A stretch of 64,000 nt of DNA from Bacteroidia bacterium (GTDB taxonomy: Bacteria; Bacteroidota; Bacteroidia; 2-12-FULL-35-15), in contig JAGVJJ010000011.1 in NCBI GenBank assembly GCA_020051175.1, positions 16,257 to 80,256 of the forward strand, read 5' to 3'. The translations under genes and the position numbers were made by a program. Below, in pieces: positions 61,634-64,000 of the stretch (position 1 is the first letter of the stretch; each line of letters begins with the position of its first letter). The notes under the pieces are model-generated. The model did no database searches and had not been told where the DNA came from. It saw only the letters and a program-made list of their open reading frames with translations.

Positions 61634-61648
61634 AATATTGACAATATT
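61634..61648 (+). promoter_or_regulatory. Third AATATTG-N-CAATATT palindrome
   Basis: AATATTG-A-CAATATT lies in the 26-bp gap between the AbiE antitoxin and toxin genes. Its position before the toxin start could block read-through or translation and would let the antitoxin fine-tune toxin level. Confidence 0.55.
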
Positions 61649-61654
61649 TTGTTT

Positions 61655-62710
61655 ATGATACATAAAGAAAGCCACACAATTGAATGGATCTCGCAGGTTG
61701 CGAAAGCTAACCGGAATGCGGATAAGATTTTAATAGAGAAGGTTGTAAAAGCACTGTCTTTGCTTGAACAGCTAAAACTACATGAGCTGGATTTTATCTT
61801 TAAAGGAGGCACAGCTCTGATGCTCCTTCTACCAAATCCCAAGCGCTTGTCTATTGACATTGATATTATTTTACCTCAGAAACCGAAAGATATTGAAGCC
61901 ATTTTTGCAAGCATTGTAGAGAACTCTGAGTTTACAGGTTTTGAAGCCAATCCAAGAAAATCAAAATCAAAAATTGAGAAGGAACATTATAAATTCTTTT
62001 ATAAACCGGTTACCAATGCAAGGGCGAAAGAAGAATATATTTTACTTGACATCCTGTATGAATCCAATCCGTATGGAACTTCCCTGAAGGATAATAGTGT
62101 CACTTCATCTTTCCTGAAAGTTACAGGAAAACATACCAAAGTTTCCATGCCAACGTATGAAGCGATCTTGGGCGACAAGCTCACCGCATTTGCACCTAAT
62201 ACCACCGGAGTTCAATACGGCAAGGAAAAGGAAATAGAGATCATTAAGCAACTTTATGATATAGGCCACCTGTTTGATGTAATTGAAGACCTGCCAGCCG
62301 TAAAGGAAGTTTTTGATCGCATAGCGAAAAGGGAACTCCAGTATCGGGAGATGAAATTTGTTGCCAAAGATGTGCTGGACGATATTTACGAGACAGCTTT
62401 ATGTATTTCCACCAGGGGAATGGATGGCAAAGGAAATTTTGAAGAACTGCAAACCGGTGTGCAGAACATTGTCAATTACATTTTCTCCGAATCGTTTTTT
62501 ATTGATAAGGCCATTACACACGCCTCCAAAGCAGCATACTTGAGCGCACTGATAAGCACCAACGCAAAAAATATAGTCCGTTATGATGATGTGTCGGATA
62601 TTGCCGGGTTATTGATTGACCAGCCTTTTAGCACCAAGCTCAATAAATTAAGAAAAAGTAATGCGGAAGCATTTTTTTATTGGTATCAGACAGCGCAAAT
62701 AATGAAGTAA
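61655..62710 (+). CDS. abiEii: AbiEii-type nucleotidyltransferase toxin
   Basis: 351 residues from the ATG at 61655. DNA-polymerase-beta-like nucleotidyltransferase motif GGTALMLL...SIDIDIILP (GGT, then D-x-D) at residues ~50-75, then EREHYKFFY-type segment and LGDKLTAFAP. AbiEii toxins cause growth arrest by modifying tRNA acceptor ends in some systems. Partner of the antitoxin upstream. Confidence 0.9.
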   Translation: MIHKESHTIEWISQVAKANRNADKILIEKVVKALSLLEQLKLHELDFIFKGGTALMLLLPNPKRLSIDIDIILPQKPKDIEAIFASIVENSEFTGFEANPRKSKSKIEKEHYKFFYKPVTNARAKEEYILLDILYESNPYGTSLKDNSVTSSFLKVTGKHTKVSMPTYEAILGDKLTAFAPNTTGVQYGKEKEIEIIKQLYDIGHLFDVIEDLPAVKEVFDRIAKRELQYREMKFVAKDVLDDIYETALCISTRGMDGKGNFEELQTGVQNIVNYIFSESFFIDKAITHASKAAYLSALISTNAKNIVRYDDVSDIAGLLIDQPFSTKLNKLRKSNAEAFFYWYQTAQIMK

Positions 62711-62733
62711 ATAAAATAGGTAAATGGATAGCC

Positions 62734-64000
62734 ATGAAAACAGACGTAAAAGGAAAAATCAATGAGAAAAAATTAGCGTATAGTAATACGCTAATTCCAT
62801 TGTTTGAAGCAATCGTTAATTCAATTCAGGCTATTGAGGAAGATAGCGCAACGAAGCCAGGAATTATAGGAATTGATATTATTCGTTCAAATCAAACTGG
62901 ACTGGCGTTTGAGGGCAACGAGGAATTAGCTGAAATTGTTGATTTTATTATTAAAGACAATGGGATCGGTTTTAATGAGGCGAACTACGAATCTTTTAAT
63001 TATGCTCATTCAACATACAAAAAGGCAGGTAAAGGCATTGGGCGGTTCACCTGGCTCCGGGCGTTTCAACGGGCTGAAATAGAAAGTCGATTTAAAGAAA
63101 ATGGCAAGTGGAATCTACGCAAATTTAATTTTGAACAAACAAAGCAAGGTATTGAAAAGCATTCTTTGGAGCAAGTAAATACCACCCAGGAAAGATACAC
63201 GATTGTTAAACTCAAAGGTTTAAAGGAGGATTACCGCAAATGGTGCAATTCTAAAGCAGAAGACATCGCCCTTAAAATAATTGAACACGCATTTATTTAT
63301 TTCCTCAATAAAAACTGTCCTCGTATTGTAATTGATGATAATGGCCAGCAAATTGTAGTAAACGACCTCTTTCAATTATTTACGAATGGGCAGGTTAAAA
63401 CCAAAGCGCTTAAGATCAGAGAGAATAAATTCAAGTTAAGTTTTGTAAAGCTATATAGCAATAAGGTTGATAATAAGATTCACTATTGTGCTGATAACCG
63501 TGAGGTATTGTTTGATAAAATTTCAATTGATATTCCTGAACTCGACAACTTTCTCTTAGACAAGGATGGAAAAAAGTTTTCAATTGCAGTGTATGTTGAA
63601 GGAGAATACTTAAACCAAAATGTAAATGAGGAAAGGACATCAATTAATTTTGGCAAAGGGGATATTCAATTTCCAGACCAAGTTTCTCAGGAAGAATTAA
63701 GAAAAGCGATTACAGACTTATTGCAATCTGAATTTGAAGATCAAATCAATCAGTTGTCGGAAAAACGAATAACAAAAGTAAAAGAGTTTGTATCGCAACA
63801 TCCACGCTATAAGCAACTACTAAAATACAAACCCGAAAAATTGAAAAAGATTCCTTCCACCCTCTCAGAGGAGAAAATGGAAATAGAGGTTTTCAAAATA
63901 CAACAGGAACTTGAACTTGATGTCAAAAAAGAAACCAAATCGGTTTTAAAGTTTATCGAAAACGAAGATGATATGGCCGAGTTTGACGAAAAGCACAAAG
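62734..64000 (+). CDS. GHKL-type ATPase, probable defence protein (partial)
   Basis: Open to the right edge; 422 residues visible. N-box EAIVNSIQAIEE, G1 DNGIGF and G2 GKGIGRF form the Bergerat ATP-binding fold, so this is a GHKL ATPase like Hsp90/MutL/gyrB relatives. The C-terminus (coiled, acidic) runs out of the window. Located 24 bp after the AbiE toxin; GHKL ATPases with a nuclease or unknown effector partner are frequent in defence islands. Confidence 0.8.
   Translation, partial: MKTDVKGKINEKKLAYSNTLIPLFEAIVNSIQAIEEDSATKPGIIGIDIIRSNQTGLAFEGNEELAEIVDFIIKDNGIGFNEANYESFNYAHSTYKKAGKGIGRFTWLRAFQRAEIESRFKENGKWNLRKFNFEQTKQGIEKHSLEQVNTTQERYTIVKLKGLKEDYRKWCNSKAEDIALKIIEHAFIYFLNKNCPRIVIDDNGQQIVVNDLFQLFTNGQVKTKALKIRENKFKLSFVKLYSNKVDNKIHYCADNREVLFDKISIDIPELDNFLLDKDGKKFSIAVYVEGEYLNQNVNEERTSINFGKGDIQFPDQVSQEELRKAITDLLQSEFEDQINQLSEKRITKVKEFVSQHPRYKQLLKYKPEKLKKIPSTLSEEKMEIEVFKIQQELELDVKKETKSVLKFIENEDDMAEFDEKHK

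Overview
The window comes from a Bacteroidota chromosome. Supporting signs are a type IX secretion (T9SS) C-terminal sorting domain, promoters of the TTTG-N19-TAnnTTTG type, few Shine-Dalgarno sequences, DUF4833/DUF5686/DUF6787 proteins and a sphingolipid gene cluster. I do not assign a genus. Function calls rest on motifs read by eye; no database search was possible.

Region by region. (1) 1-5.16 kb looks like core genome: two paralogous secreted proteins (one cut by the window edge), pth, rplY, prs and tRNA-Leu(CAA). (2) 5.0-12.25 kb is an integrated element next to the tRNA. It has a large serine recombinase whose reading frame runs antisense through the tRNA, a small-gene operon with a winged-helix replication-type protein, divergent HTH regulators, a long rod-shaped RNA hairpin with its own terminator, and a TPR gene. 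(3) 12.7-23.3 kb is a compact minus-strand operon that can be read as a whole pathway: serine palmitoyltransferase, GNAT-like putative ceramide synthase, SDR reductase, myo-inositol-phosphate synthase, PgpA-like phosphatase, GtrA, DUF5686, CDP-alcohol transferase, DUF4833 and PAP2-type inositol-phosphorylceramide synthase. (4) 23.4-44.8 kb is very AT-rich and carries two complete RND efflux operons with TetR and MarR regulators. One pump gene is broken by a single in-frame TAA. Between them lies a small stress/redox-type operon (SnoaL, DoxX, DOPA dioxygenase). Two distinct operator families, each present three times with fixed geometry, link these operons.

(5) 44.9-60.5 kb is the most unusual part: about 26 tightly packed, overlapping minus-strand genes. 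They encode two fibre-like proteins with repeated stalk modules, three different peptidoglycan-degrading enzymes, a holin-like protein, a spanin-like overlapping gene pair, an HExxH metalloprotease candidate, a 289-residue protein with an acidic arm and an Arg-rich tail, a 659-residue protein in which a YVTN beta-propeller interrupts a domain shared with that 289-residue protein, and about 17 small proteins with one membrane segment each. There is no terminase, portal, HK97-like capsid, sheath or tape-measure protein. I interpret it as the structural and lysis block of a tailless, membrane-containing virus or a domesticated relative; no packaging ATPase is visible in the window. (6) 60.7-64 kb holds defence-type genes: an AbiE type IV toxin-antitoxin operon with three palindromic operators, and a truncated GHKL ATPase.

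The left integration/replication module and the right structural module have higher GC than the AT-rich 32 kb between them. They could therefore be two parts of one element split by an insertion, or two independent elements. No second copy of the tRNA 3' end was found in the window to decide this.
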